Positions 35,549 through 43,524 of a DNA stretch of 64,000 nucleotides are shown piece by piece; within the stretch, counting starts at the first letter, position 1, and each line of letters opens with the position of its first letter. The notes beneath the pieces are model-generated. The model was not told the origin of the DNA. It did not search any database and was given only the letters and a program-made list of their open reading frames with translations. The position numbers were made by a program, and so were the translations under genes. The DNA is taken from the NCBI RefSeq assembly GCF_965661665.1, contig NZ_CBFIEO010000014.1, positions 1 through 64,000 of the forward strand. Reading direction: 5' to 3'. The DNA comes from Cognatiyoonia sp965661665 (GTDB lineage Bacteria > Pseudomonadota > Alphaproteobacteria > Rhodobacterales > Rhodobacteraceae).

Positions 35549-36150
35549 CGCCAAAGGTCGCAATCCTGATTTCGGGCAGCGGGTCCAACATGGTGTCCTT
35601 GGTGGAAGCCATGCAAAGCACAGGGTTCGCTGAACCTGTTTTGGTTGTCTCAAACGTTTCAGATGCAGGTGGTTTGGTGAAAGCGCAAAGTCTCGGTGTG
35701 CCCACTGCAACTGTCGATCATCGGGACTTTGGCAATGACCGGGCGGCGTTCGAAGATACGCTTCAGATAGAATTGGAGAAGACCGCGCCGGACGTAATCT
35801 GCTTGGCTGGGTTCATGCGGGTACTGACGGCGGGTTTCGTCTCCAAATGGGACTGCAGGATGCTCAACATCCATCCCTCCTTGCTCCCCAAATACAAAGG
35901 GCTACATACGCATCAGCGGGCGCTGGATGCCGGTGATGCGGAACATGGCTGCAGCGTCCATCTTGTGACAGCGAATCTGGATGATGGGCCGATCCTTGGC
36001 CAAGCCAAAGTTGCCATCAAGCCAGATGACACCGCCGACACTTTGGCAAAGCGCGTCTTGCCCTTTGAACATGAATTGTACCCCGCTGTTTTGAAGCGGT
36101 TCTTGGCCGGCCAAACGGAACAGTTGACGCTTGATCGCATTACTTCCTGA
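35545..36150 (+). CDS. purN: Phosphoribosylglycinamide formyltransferase
   Basis: This 201-residue enzyme transfers a formyl group from 10-formyl-THF to GAR. VAILISGSGSNMVSLVEA is the N-terminal loop; ICLAGFMRVLTAGFV and NIHPSLLPKYKGLHTHQRAL carry the catalytic Asn-His pair, with Asp in VHLVTANLDDGPIL. The start is TTG 35545, overlapping the purM stop (TTGA), so the two are translationally coupled. Confidence 0.95.
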   Translation: MTPKVAILISGSGSNMVSLVEAMQSTGFAEPVLVVSNVSDAGGLVKAQSLGVPTATVDHRDFGNDRAAFEDTLQIELEKTAPDVICLAGFMRVLTAGFVSKWDCRMLNIHPSLLPKYKGLHTHQRALDAGDAEHGCSVHLVTANLDDGPILGQAKVAIKPDDTADTLAKRVLPFEHELYPAVLKRFLAGQTEQLTLDRITS

Positions 36151-36239
36151 CCAAACGGAAACGATTGCGCCGATCGCTTCACTTTAAGGGCGAGCTCGCG
36201 TATCAGCGTTGGCATAAAGATTAGGCAAAGCAGGCACAT

Positions 36240-37400
36240 ATGAAAACCATCTCAAACACATCGGACTTGGCAGAGTTTTGCGCCGAAGCGGCAAGGCATG
36301 ACTACGTCACGGTAGATACTGAGTTTTTGAGAGAGCGGACGTATTATTCAAAGCTGTGCCTCGTGCAGTTAGCCTATCGTGGCGCGAAGGGCGAAGAGCA
36401 TGCCGTGCTGGTCGATCCGCTGGTCAAAGATCTGTCGCTGGAGCCGCTTTATGACCTTTTCCGCGATGAGGGCGTGGTCAAGGTTTTCCACGCCGCCCGT
36501 CAGGATCTTGAGATTTTCTATGTCGACGCAGGCGTGATCCCGACACCGCTGTTTGACACGCAAGTGGCAGCAATGGTCTGCGGCTATGGCGATCAGGTGG
36601 GGTATGAGACGCTGGTACGCAAAATCGCCAAAGCGTCGCTCGATAAATCATCCCGTTTCACCGACTGGTCGCGGCGCCCACTGACAGATGCGCAGTCCAG
36701 CTATGCTTTGGCCGACGTGACCCATCTGCGGGATATTTACGAGGTGCTGTCTGCCGAACTTGCCAAGTCGGGCCGTAAGAAATGGGTGTCGGAAGAAATG
36801 GACGTGCTCAACGATCCGGCAACCTACCGGATTGACCCGCAGGACGCTTGGCTGCGGGTCAAGACGCGCACGAATTCTGGCCGCTTCCTCGCAATCGTGC
36901 GGGAACTGGCGCAGTTCCGTGAAAACCACGCGCAATCCAATAACGTCCCACGCAACCGTGTGTTCAAAGACGACGCGCTGATCGAGCTTGCTTCAACCAA
37001 ACCACAGACGGAAAAGGACCTGAGTCGTTCCCGTCTGTTGCTTCGTGAAGCGCGCAAAGGCGCCATTGCGGACGGGATCCTGACGGCAGTGAAGGCTGGA
37101 TTGGCTGTTCCGGGTGATGAACTGCCCAAACCAGACCGCAGCCGTGAAAAACTGCAGGTGAACCCTGCGATTGCCGACATGTTGCGCGTTCTTCTCAAGG
37201 CAAAAGCCGACCAGGAAGGTGTCGCGCAAAAGCTGATCGCATCTGCGCAAGATTTGGATGTGATGGCAGCAGGCGGCCGTGACCTTGCCGCACTCAAAGG
37301 CTGGCGCAAGGAAGTGTTTGGCAAAGACGCGCTGAAGCTTTGTGAAGGCCGGGTGGCCTTGGCCGTCGATGGTGCGAAGGTCGTGACCGTCTCGCGTTAA
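36240..37400 (+). CDS. rnd: Ribonuclease D
   Basis: This 386-residue 3'-5' exoribonuclease of the DEDDy class matures tRNA 3' ends. The ExoI motif is YVTVDTEFLRERTYY, ExoII KVFHAARQDLEIFY, and ExoIII SYALADVTHLRDIY. HRDC domains follow from about residue 205 (RFLAIVRELAQFRENHAQ). Length is normal. It is monocistronic; the lipoprotein gene on the other strand meets it tail to tail with a four-base overlap. Confidence 0.94.
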   Translation: MKTISNTSDLAEFCAEAARHDYVTVDTEFLRERTYYSKLCLVQLAYRGAKGEEHAVLVDPLVKDLSLEPLYDLFRDEGVVKVFHAARQDLEIFYVDAGVIPTPLFDTQVAAMVCGYGDQVGYETLVRKIAKASLDKSSRFTDWSRRPLTDAQSSYALADVTHLRDIYEVLSAELAKSGRKKWVSEEMDVLNDPATYRIDPQDAWLRVKTRTNSGRFLAIVRELAQFRENHAQSNNVPRNRVFKDDALIELASTKPQTEKDLSRSRLLLREARKGAIADGILTAVKAGLAVPGDELPKPDRSREKLQVNPAIADMLRVLLKAKADQEGVAQKLIASAQDLDVMAAGGRDLAALKGWRKEVFGKDALKLCEGRVALAVDGAKVVTVSR

Positions 37401-37882
37401 CGGCGCCGTGACAGGGCGTTGTTTGCGCCTTGGACCTGAATGGTACGAACACCTGCCAGAACAGCATTGTCGACCACATAGGCCGCAGTGATCTGGCGCG
37501 GCTCTACGGCCGCCGAGGTCACGCTTTGAGGCGCTTCAAACCGCATCGCCAACGTCAACCGCCCACCGCTTGCGTCAATCGGGACCAGTTGCGCATTGAA
37601 CTGCGAGGGCGCAGTTGTCGTGCCTGTCGCGCGTACAATCGCGCCGTCAGGGGTCCGCTCTACCGACATAGAAACGATGGTCCCCGCAAGGGTGCGCGCA
37701 TCAATCACGCTATCCGCATTGGCTGGCGTCAGGGGCAGCAGTTCGCCCGTGGTGGCGTCAACTGGCGCCGCTGGCTCAACAGAGCCGAACCAATTCAGCG
37801 GATTGAAGCGGGAGGTTGAGATGCGCTCACATCCCGTCAGCACGATTGTGGCTGACAGTAATATTGGTAGCGTGGCTTTCAT
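37397..37882 (-). CDS. Conserved lipoprotein of unknown function
   Basis: This 161-residue lipoprotein has a signal ILLSATIVLTGC with Cys18 as lipid anchor. RISTSRFNPLNWFGS is a short motif typical of a Rhodobacteraceae-wide lipoprotein family. A beta-rich C-terminal part (GTIVSMSVERTPDGAIVRATG) follows. The function is unknown. It is transcribed alone, ending against rnd. Confidence 0.75.
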   Translation of the reverse strand: MKATLPILLSATIVLTGCERISTSRFNPLNWFGSVEPAAPVDATTGELLPLTPANADSVIDARTLAGTIVSMSVERTPDGAIVRATGTTTAPSQFNAQLVPIDASGGRLTLAMRFEAPQSVTSAAVEPRQITAAYVVDNAVLAGVRTIQVQGANNALSRRR

Positions 37883-38001
37883 ATCTTCGTCTCCCCGAAC
37901 CCTCTCAACTTCCTAGCCGAACTCACGCGGCAAGAAAACCCAGCACTGGAACTTTGCACGCATTGGCCCTAAATCTTGTCCTGACCAAAATGGGGTGACA
38001 G

Positions 38002-38412
38002 ATGGCCAGTGCTGCCTTTGAAGAAATTGTCGAGGACTTTGCGTTTTTGGACGATTGGGAAGATCGCTATCGCCATGTGATTGACATGGGCAAGGCGATG
38101 CCTCCACTTGATGACGCGCTGAAGGTGCCTGCTACCAAGGTCGACGGCTGTGCCAGTCAGGTGTGGCTGCATCCCACCGTCGCTGACGATCAGTTTCGGT
38201 TTGAAGGTGACAGCGACGCGATGATTGTGCGGGGGCTGATTGCAGTCCTGGCCGCGCTCTACAACGACATGCCTGTGTCTGGCATCAACGACATCGATGC
38301 CCATGCCGAACTTGGACGTCTTGGGCTGAACGATCACCTGTCGTCGCAGCGGTCAAACGGTTTACGCGCCATGATTGAGCGCATCCGCTCCATCGCTGTT
38401 AAAGCGACGTAA
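38002..38412 (+). CDS. sufE: SufE-type cysteine desulfuration protein
   Basis: This 136-residue sulfur acceptor takes persulfide from the SufS cysteine desulfurase for Fe-S assembly. The acceptor is Cys50 in TKVDGCASQVWL, and GLIAVLAALYNDMPV is the family core. No sufS or sufBCD is adjacent. Its 3' end overlaps the DUF1638 gene tail to tail. Confidence 0.92.
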   Translation: MASAAFEEIVEDFAFLDDWEDRYRHVIDMGKAMPPLDDALKVPATKVDGCASQVWLHPTVADDQFRFEGDSDAMIVRGLIAVLAALYNDMPVSGINDIDAHAELGRLGLNDHLSSQRSNGLRAMIERIRSIAVKAT

Positions 38413-39025
38413 GAACCGCCTCCAAGTCCCCGTAACCAGTGGGTCTGTGTTCAAAGGCAAGGCCCATCTGTTTGGCATAGCCTTCTGCCTTGGCGACAAG
38501 GGCAGGGTCGTCGATCTGAGATTGGTAGACTAGCGTTTCGTAATGCCCGAAATACATATCCCGCAGCTCTGGATGCCGGTCGAGGCCGAGCGGCTTCCAA
38601 ACGAAAGCGTCAAATTGCCGGACCAGAAAGTCAGTGAGGTAGAATGACGTCATCTCCTCCCGATCTGCAAAGGCTGCGTTGCCTTCGAAAAAGCTGTAGC
38701 AATGCGGGCCTTCCACCATCTTAATACCAAGCTCGTCACACGCTGACTTCAACTGCCCACCGGTCCCGCAATCTGCATAAACCACGAAGATGTCGTCATA
38801 ATCCGCGCGGTGCTTTGCCACGGCTTCGCGCACTGCAGGCACGATCCGCTCAGGATGGTTGTGATAGATTGCGGGTAGACATTGCAAGTCAAGGTGCGCC
38901 AGCCCGTGCTGGACCTGAATGTTGATGATCTCGCGGGCGAGGGCGCCACAGGCCAACAGCAGGATCCGACCTTCACCTTTTGCAGAAAGGCCGTCTGTTG
39001 TCAGCGTGGCGTCTTCGAGCGTCAT
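38399..39025 (-). CDS. DUF1638 protein, companion of corrinoid methyltransferase systems
   Basis: This 208-residue protein of DUF1638 has ILLLACGALAREIINIQ near its N-terminus, CLPAIYHNHPERI, VVYADCGTGGQLKSACDELG and MVEGPHCYSFFEG. The family is typically encoded beside MttB/corrinoid protein genes in methanogens and roseobacters; its role is unknown, though conserved Cys/His suggest a metal or corrinoid task. ATG 39025 overlaps the YbjQ-family stop (ATGA), which decides the start over GTG 39064. Confidence 0.83.
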   Translation of the reverse strand: MTLEDATLTTDGLSAKGEGRILLLACGALAREIINIQVQHGLAHLDLQCLPAIYHNHPERIVPAVREAVAKHRADYDDIFVVYADCGTGGQLKSACDELGIKMVEGPHCYSFFEGNAAFADREEMTSFYLTDFLVRQFDAFVWKPLGLDRHPELRDMYFGHYETLVYQSQIDDPALVAKAEGYAKQMGLAFEHRPTGYGDLEAVLTSL

Positions 39026-39336
39026 CGCGTGCGGACAGCGGTACCGTAAGCCCGGATTTCTCACGCAACATCCATGATCGATGAGGTTTCCATCCGAAAC
39101 CCGGCGATGGCATCAGCGCCTAGAGTCTCTGTCTGTTCAATCATACGATCCAGTGCCTGTTCCCGCGCGTCAGCGAGTAGGGACGAATACCCCGTCTGCT
39201 CCCCACCCACGAGATTGCGGAGCGACGCAACAATGTCCGTGTTGATATGCTTTGATCGCACGGGCGCGCCGCTCACCTTGCCTATAGTTTGCGTAATCTC
39301 CATATGAGCAACGGTATCTGTGGTCGTGATCATCAT
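39022..39336 (-). pseudogene. YbjQ/UPF0145-family protein with an in-frame TGA
   Basis: The frame from ATG 39336 gives MMITTTDTVAHMEITQTIG, ASLRNLVGGEQTGYSSLL and LGADAIAGFRMETSSIMDVA, all typical of the YbjQ heavy-metal-binding-domain family. A TGA at 39063-39061 is followed in the same frame by EIRAYGTAVRTR and a TGA at 39024-39022. That is the expected family C-terminus, and it overlaps the DUF1638 ATG as ATGA. Only one codon interrupts an otherwise complete protein of about 104 residues. The truncated 91-residue product might still fold partly. Confidence 0.7.
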
Positions 39337-39594
39337 TCAATTCTCCATATTGTCATAATGATCTTCTTCTAGGTTGTTGAGCCGCTCCGAAACGACGCGG
39401 AAAACTAAATATGCGCCGAGAGCGCGAATGCTCAATATGCCAATACTGATCATTGGATTAACGGCAAAGCCGGCCAAAAGGCCGGCACCGCCCCAAACGG
39501 TCAGCGCCGCGGCAGCAATCACGACGACAAGGATCAGGATCAGTCTATCAAGTGGTATAGCCCAACTCCTGGACTCAATGTTATGATAAAACAT
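39337..39594 (-). CDS. Small membrane protein of unknown function
   Basis: I do not recognise this protein of about 85 residues. It has a short polar N-terminus, two probable helices (LILILVVVIAAAALTVW and a second around MISIGILSIRALGAYLVF), and an acidic end (NNLEEDHYDNMEN). The stop is followed directly by the YbjQ-family ATG, so the two are coupled. It lies after a hairpin terminator behind the corrinoid protein gene. An alternative start at 39630 is less likely. Confidence 0.6.
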   Translation of the reverse strand: MFYHNIESRSWAIPLDRLILILVVVIAAAALTVWGGAGLLAGFAVNPMISIGILSIRALGAYLVFRVVSERLNNLEEDHYDNMEN

Positions 39595-39628
39595 GTGGAT
39601 TTGAAGGGGATGCCGCGGCGCTGAAACC

Positions 39629-39652
39629 AAAAAGGGCGGCCAAGCCGCCCAA
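39629..39652 (-). terminator. Hairpin terminator behind the corrinoid protein gene
   Basis: On the minus strand GGGCGGC-TTG-GCCGCCC is followed by TTTTTGG, 23-46 bases after the stop at 39675. It should separate the corrinoid gene from the membrane protein/YbjQ/DUF1638 set, or act as an attenuator if read-through occurs. Confidence 0.8.
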
Positions 39653-39674
39653 ATTGCATTGATGTGAGGGGGGG

Positions 39675-40379
39675 TTAGCCCGCTGCCATCTGATTGTGCT
39701 TGCGTGCAACAAACTCTTTTGCTGTCTCCACTGCGACGGCCGCGTCACGGCAATAGGCATCCGCACCGATGGCTTTGCCGAACTCTTCGTTTAACGGCGC
39801 ACCACCGACCAGGACGATGTAGTCATCGCGCAGCCCCTGTTCGACCATCGAGTCAATCACGACCTTCATGTAAGGCATCGTCGTGGTGAGCAGGGCCGAC
39901 ATACCAAGGATGTCTGGCTGCTCCGTCTCCAGCGCTTCCATGTAGTTCTCGACAGGGTTGTTGATGCCCAAGTCGACGACTTCAAAGCCAGCCCCTTCCA
40001 TCATCATGGACACAAGATTCTTACCAATGTCGTGGATGTCACCCTTCACGGTACCGATCACCATTTTGCCCACGCGCGGGGCGCCGGTTTCGGCCAGCAA
40101 TGGCTTCAGGATGGCCATCCCGCCTTTCATGGCGTTGGCCGCCAGCAACACCTCTGGCACAAAGAGGATACCATCGCGGAAGTCGTTACCGACGATGGTC
40201 ATGCCGCCCACCAGTGCTTCGGTCAGAATGCGGTAAGGTTCCCACTTCCGCTCAAGAAGGATGTTCACGCCTTCTTCGATTTCTTCCTTCATCCCGTCGT
40301 ACAAGTCATCAAACATCTGCGCGACAAGTTCTTCGTCGTCCAGTTCTGCCAGGATGATGTCGTCTTCTTCGTCGGACAT
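39675..40379 (-). CDS. Cobalamin-binding corrinoid protein (MttC/MtgC type)
   Basis: This 234-residue methyl carrier has a helical cap domain (about 20-95) and a Rossmann B12 domain with VIGTVKGDIHDIGKNLV; His116 in DIHDIG is the lower axial ligand. SALLTTTMPYMKVVI and LVGGAPLNEEFGKAIGADAY complete the fold. The first 28 residues contain 13 Asp/Glu and no Lys/Arg. GGAGG precedes ATG 40379. Its expected partners (methyl-THF methyltransferase, RACo) are elsewhere in the window; a substrate-specific methyltransferase is not. A terminator follows at 39629-39652. Confidence 0.9.
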   Translation of the reverse strand: MSDEEDDIILAELDDEELVAQMFDDLYDGMKEEIEEGVNILLERKWEPYRILTEALVGGMTIVGNDFRDGILFVPEVLLAANAMKGGMAILKPLLAETGAPRVGKMVIGTVKGDIHDIGKNLVSMMMEGAGFEVVDLGINNPVENYMEALETEQPDILGMSALLTTTMPYMKVVIDSMVEQGLRDDYIVLVGGAPLNEEFGKAIGADAYCRDAAVAVETAKEFVARKHNQMAAG

Positions 40380-40429
40380 TGCGGCCTCCACAAGGGGTAA
40401 AGGGTTGTTCTTACGTCTGGATTCTTAGT

Positions 40430-40513
40430 GCGACAAGTTACCCTGTGTCACGCGACAAATTGCGACAATTGCAGAAACGTGACCGACCTAGATTGAATAG
40501 TTTCTGCAATTGT
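40430..40513. repeat. Repeats in the corrinoid/radical SAM intergenic region
   Basis: Three copies of GCGACAA lie at 40430-40436, 40452-40458 and 40462-40468. A perfect 14-bp inverted repeat has arms ACAATTGCAGAAAC (40465-40478) and GTTTCTGCAATTGT (40500-40513), 21 bases apart. Both lie in the 148-base space between two divergent genes. This looks like a regulator-binding region; the regulator is unknown. Confidence 0.55.
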
Positions 40514-40527
40514 TCGCTTCATTGGCT

Positions 40528-41600
40528 ATGTCCGAATTCAAAGTGAAGCCATCACATCTGCTGCGCGGGCATGGGGTCAGCCTGAACCCCGCTGTGCGCT
40601 TTGACCGCTTCTTGACGGAAGCGGTGGGTGATGATTGGGATCGAGAGGAGGATCTGCCCGTTCGACGCACCGAAGTGACGGAGGAGCGACCGCGCGAAGT
40701 TATCAGCCGCAACACGTCCCCTGATCTGTCGATCAATACCAATCGCGGGTGTGAGCATGGCTGTGTTTACTGCTTTGCCAGATCCAGCCACGCTTATCTG
40801 GGTCTGTCACCGGGTCTTGATTTCGAATCCAAGTTCATCGTGTGGCCGGATGCACTTGCTTTTCTGGAGAAGGAACTGCGTGCGAAATCCTACAACCTCG
40901 GCATGATCGCCTTTGGGACCAACACAGACCCCTATCAATCGATCGAAAAGGATAGGGGGATTATGCGCGAGATCCTGAAAGTATTGCGCGACCTCAATTA
41001 TCTAGCGGGGATTGTCACGAAAGGCACCTTGATCGCCTACGACATCGATATCTTGGCGGACTTGGCAAAACTTGATCTGGTACGCGTTGGTATTTCCGTC
41101 ACAACGCTCGACCCGCATGTGTTGCGGGTGATGGAGCCACACGTGCCCGCCCCAAAAGCGCGGCTGCGGTCAATCCGACAACTGACAGAAGCTGGCATTC
41201 CCGTCCGCGTGATAGTCTCACCTATGATCTCAACGCTCACAGATTATGAGGTGGCGCATATCCTCGACGCTGCGAAAGAGGCGGGCGCGACGGCTGTGTC
41301 TGGTATCGTCTTGCGGCTGCCTCTGGAGGTCTCATAGGTTTTTCGCGATTGCGTCGCCGAACATTTCCCAGACAGTGCCAAGCGGATCATGAGCCGCGTT
41401 AGGGAGCTTCACGGCGGCAAAGACTATGATCCAGAGTTTGGCACTCGGATGTCAGGGCGGGGCAAATGGGCGGAATTGATGCGCCGGCGGTTCAATCTGA
41501 AATGCACGCAACTTGGGCTTTCACGTGATTTGCCGAGCCTTCGGAAAGGCCTATTCCGTACCCCGAAGCGTGTTGGCGATCAGTTGGATCTGTTTGGCAG
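40528..41600 (+). pseudogene. PA0069-family radical SAM protein with an in-frame TAG
   Basis: From ATG 40528 the frame encodes the radical SAM cluster motif CEHGCVYCF, preceded by SPDLSINTNRG, then AFGTNTDPYQSIEKD and GIVTKGTLIAYDIDIL, as in SplB-like PA0069 proteins. A TAG at 41335-41337 follows LRLPLEVS. The same frame then continues VFRDCVAEHFPDSAKRIMSR, ELHGGKDYDPEFG and GDQLDLFGS, the normal family C-terminus. The expected stop after that is also missing (TAT at 41601-41603), so the frame runs on antisense to merR until 41997. Two lesions make loss of function likely, although the Fe-S domain itself is complete. Confidence 0.72.
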
Positions 41601-42134
41601 TTATGCGCCGCGCATCTTTGCGCTGACGCGCGCCAATTTGTCGAGCAGGGGTGCAATGGCATCCGCATTGCGGGCGACACGGTCTGCGTCCAAACGGCCA
41701 TCCCCTTGGAACCAGCGTGGCTTTCGTATCTTTGGCGAGGCGGTGGGTGTCAAAGCTGCGATGTCGATGTTGGGTGCAGAGGCCGCAACGGGCGCGTCCT
41801 CGACCGGTTTGACATCAGGCTCAGCAACATCAGCTGGCTTTTCCTCAACCACATTAAGTTGCGGCGCAACGGTGAGCCCCGCCACATGCTTCACGCCCTT
41901 TTCGCGCAACAGCTTTTGTGCGCCTTTGATGGTCATGCCTTGTTCGTGGAGCAGAAGCTTGATGCCCGCGAGCAAGGAAATATCGCCGGGTCGGTAATAC
42001 CGCCGACCACCGGCCCCCTTGACGGGGTTGATCTGGCTGAACTTGCTTTCCCAGAACCGCAGCACATGCGCAGGCGTGTTCAATGCGTCAGAGACTTCTG
42101 AAATCGTTCGGAATGCGTCAGGGGCTTTGGCCAA
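41601..42134 (-). CDS. MerR-family transcriptional regulator
   Basis: This 177-residue protein starts with a MerR-type winged HTH: FRTISEVSDALNTPAHVLRFWESKF, then GGRRYYRPGDISLLAGIKLLL and GMTIKGAQKLLREKGV. The remainder is Pro/Ala-rich low complexity (KPADVAEPDVKPVEDAPVAA) with a short basic C-terminus; no effector-binding domain is recognisable. It sits 12 bases after ihfA, as in most alphaproteobacteria. The ligand is unknown. Confidence 0.9.
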   Translation of the reverse strand: MAKAPDAFRTISEVSDALNTPAHVLRFWESKFSQINPVKGAGGRRYYRPGDISLLAGIKLLLHEQGMTIKGAQKLLREKGVKHVAGLTVAPQLNVVEEKPADVAEPDVKPVEDAPVAASAPNIDIAALTPTASPKIRKPRWFQGDGRLDADRVARNADAIAPLLDKLARVSAKMRGA

Positions 42135-42146
42135 GTGCCGTCTCCC

Positions 42147-42449
42147 TTACTTCTTGTTCCCTGCTGCCACGCGATCTTTCGTCAAATGCGATGGACGGAA
42201 GGTGAGAACGCGGCGCGGATGAATTGGCACTTCCTCGCCCGTTTTTGGGTTTCGGCCAATGCGAGCCGCTTTGTCGCGGATGGAGAATGTCCCAAAAGAG
42301 GAGATTTTCACAGACTCGCCGCGCACCAGCGCGTCAGAGACATGGGTCAGTACATCTTCGACCAATTCAGCGCTTTCATTGCGGGACAGGCCGACTTGCG
42401 TGTGAACTGCGTCTGCTAAATCCATACGCGTCAGAGTTTTTTCGGACAT
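42147..42449 (-). CDS. ihfA: Integration host factor alpha subunit
   Basis: This 100-residue DNA-bending protein of the HU/IHF family has LTRMDLADAVHTQVGLSRNESAELV, VKISSFGTFSIRDKAARIGRNPKTGEEVPI and the beta-arm segment HPRRVLTFRPSHLTKDRV. ATG 42449 has GGGGGGAATT upstream. It forms a heterodimer with IhfB (not in window). Gene order fabH-ihfA-merR is conserved. Confidence 0.95.
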   Translation of the reverse strand: MSEKTLTRMDLADAVHTQVGLSRNESAELVEDVLTHVSDALVRGESVKISSFGTFSIRDKAARIGRNPKTGEEVPIHPRRVLTFRPSHLTKDRVAAGNKK

Positions 42450-42526
42450 AATTCCCCCCAATTTTCCCAAACCATAGGTCAGGGGGAAAAACGGAGTCAA
42501 TATCGCGTGATCGAAATACCTGAGCG

Positions 42527-43498
42527 TTACCAGCGAATTATCGCGGATCCCCACGCCAACCCACCGCCAATGGCTTCAGTGACAATCAAGTCACCTTGTT
42601 TGATCTGGCTGTTCTCCACCCCGACAGACAAGGCCAACGGTATGGACGCGGCGGAAGTATTTCCGTGGTCTTGAACGGTCACAACCACGCGGTCCATGTC
42701 GACGCCAAGCTTCTTCGCCGTTGATTTAATAATGCGGATGTTTGCTTGATGCGGCACCACCCAATCCACATCCTCAGCGGTTAGCCCGACTTTGGCGAGC
42801 GATGTATGCGCTGTTTCGGCCAGTTTTTCGACAGCATGGCGGAACACTTCTTTACCTTGCATTTTCAGGACGCCGGTGGTGTGGGTCGAGACACCCCCAT
42901 CGACATAGAGGATTTCTTTATACCGACCGTCTGAATTGAGGTCGGTGGCCAAAACGCCGCGATCATCTGCTGTTCCGTTGCCCTCCTGCGCCTCAAGAAC
43001 CAACGCGCCAGCACCGTCGCCAAAGAGCACACAGGTTGAGCGATCCGTCCAATCCATGATCCGGCTGAACGTCTCCGCTCCGATTACCAAAGCGCGGTTC
43101 GCCTGACCGGACACGATCAAAGCGTTGGCATTAGCCAAAGCAAAGGCGAAGCCGGCGCAAACCGCTTGAACGTCGAATGCGAACCCTTTGGTGTTGCCGA
43201 TCGCGTCCTGCACCATTGTTGCGGCCGAGGGGAAGGTAAGATCAGCGGTGGATGTTGCCACGACGATTGCGTCTACATCCTCACCGGTCAGGCCCGCGCT
43301 TTTCAGTGCTTTCATCGCGGCCTTGGCGCCCAAATCTGATGTCGTCTCGCCCGGAGCTGCGAAATGGCGCCGCTCGATCCCCGACCGCGATTTAATCCAT
43401 TCGTCGGTTGTATCGAGAGATTTCTCAAATTCTGAGTTCGGAACAACGCGCTCCGGGAGATAGTGACCCACTCCGATGACAACGGCCCGTCTTGTCAT
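42527..43498 (-). CDS. fabH: Beta-ketoacyl-ACP synthase III
   Basis: This 323-residue condensing enzyme starts fatty acid synthesis from acetyl-CoA and malonyl-ACP. The triad is Cys114 (FDVQAVCAGFAFAL), His250 (WVVPHQANIRI) and Asn280 (DHGNTSAASIPLAL). TTDEWIKSRSGIERRHFA is the usual N-terminal signature. It is 26 bases downstream of plsX. Substrate chain preference cannot be read from sequence. Confidence 0.96.
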   Translation of the reverse strand: MTRRAVVIGVGHYLPERVVPNSEFEKSLDTTDEWIKSRSGIERRHFAAPGETTSDLGAKAAMKALKSAGLTGEDVDAIVVATSTADLTFPSAATMVQDAIGNTKGFAFDVQAVCAGFAFALANANALIVSGQANRALVIGAETFSRIMDWTDRSTCVLFGDGAGALVLEAQEGNGTADDRGVLATDLNSDGRYKEILYVDGGVSTHTTGVLKMQGKEVFRHAVEKLAETAHTSLAKVGLTAEDVDWVVPHQANIRIIKSTAKKLGVDMDRVVVTVQDHGNTSAASIPLALSVGVENSQIKQGDLIVTEAIGGGLAWGSAIIRW

Positions 43499-43524
43499 GC
43501 TCGTATTCTTTCCGATGCCTGCGC

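Noticed and set aside
39061..41337. Selenocysteine (TGA) or pyrrolysine (TAG) recoding in the YbjQ and radical SAM genes
   Set aside because: No SECIS- or PYLIS-like structure was seen, the families do not use these residues at those positions, and different stops are hit in different genes.
41601..41997. Extension of the radical SAM frame antisense to merR as a real C-terminal domain
   Set aside because: The sequence after QLDLFGS is low-complexity and mirrors merR codons; it is run-on after a lost stop.
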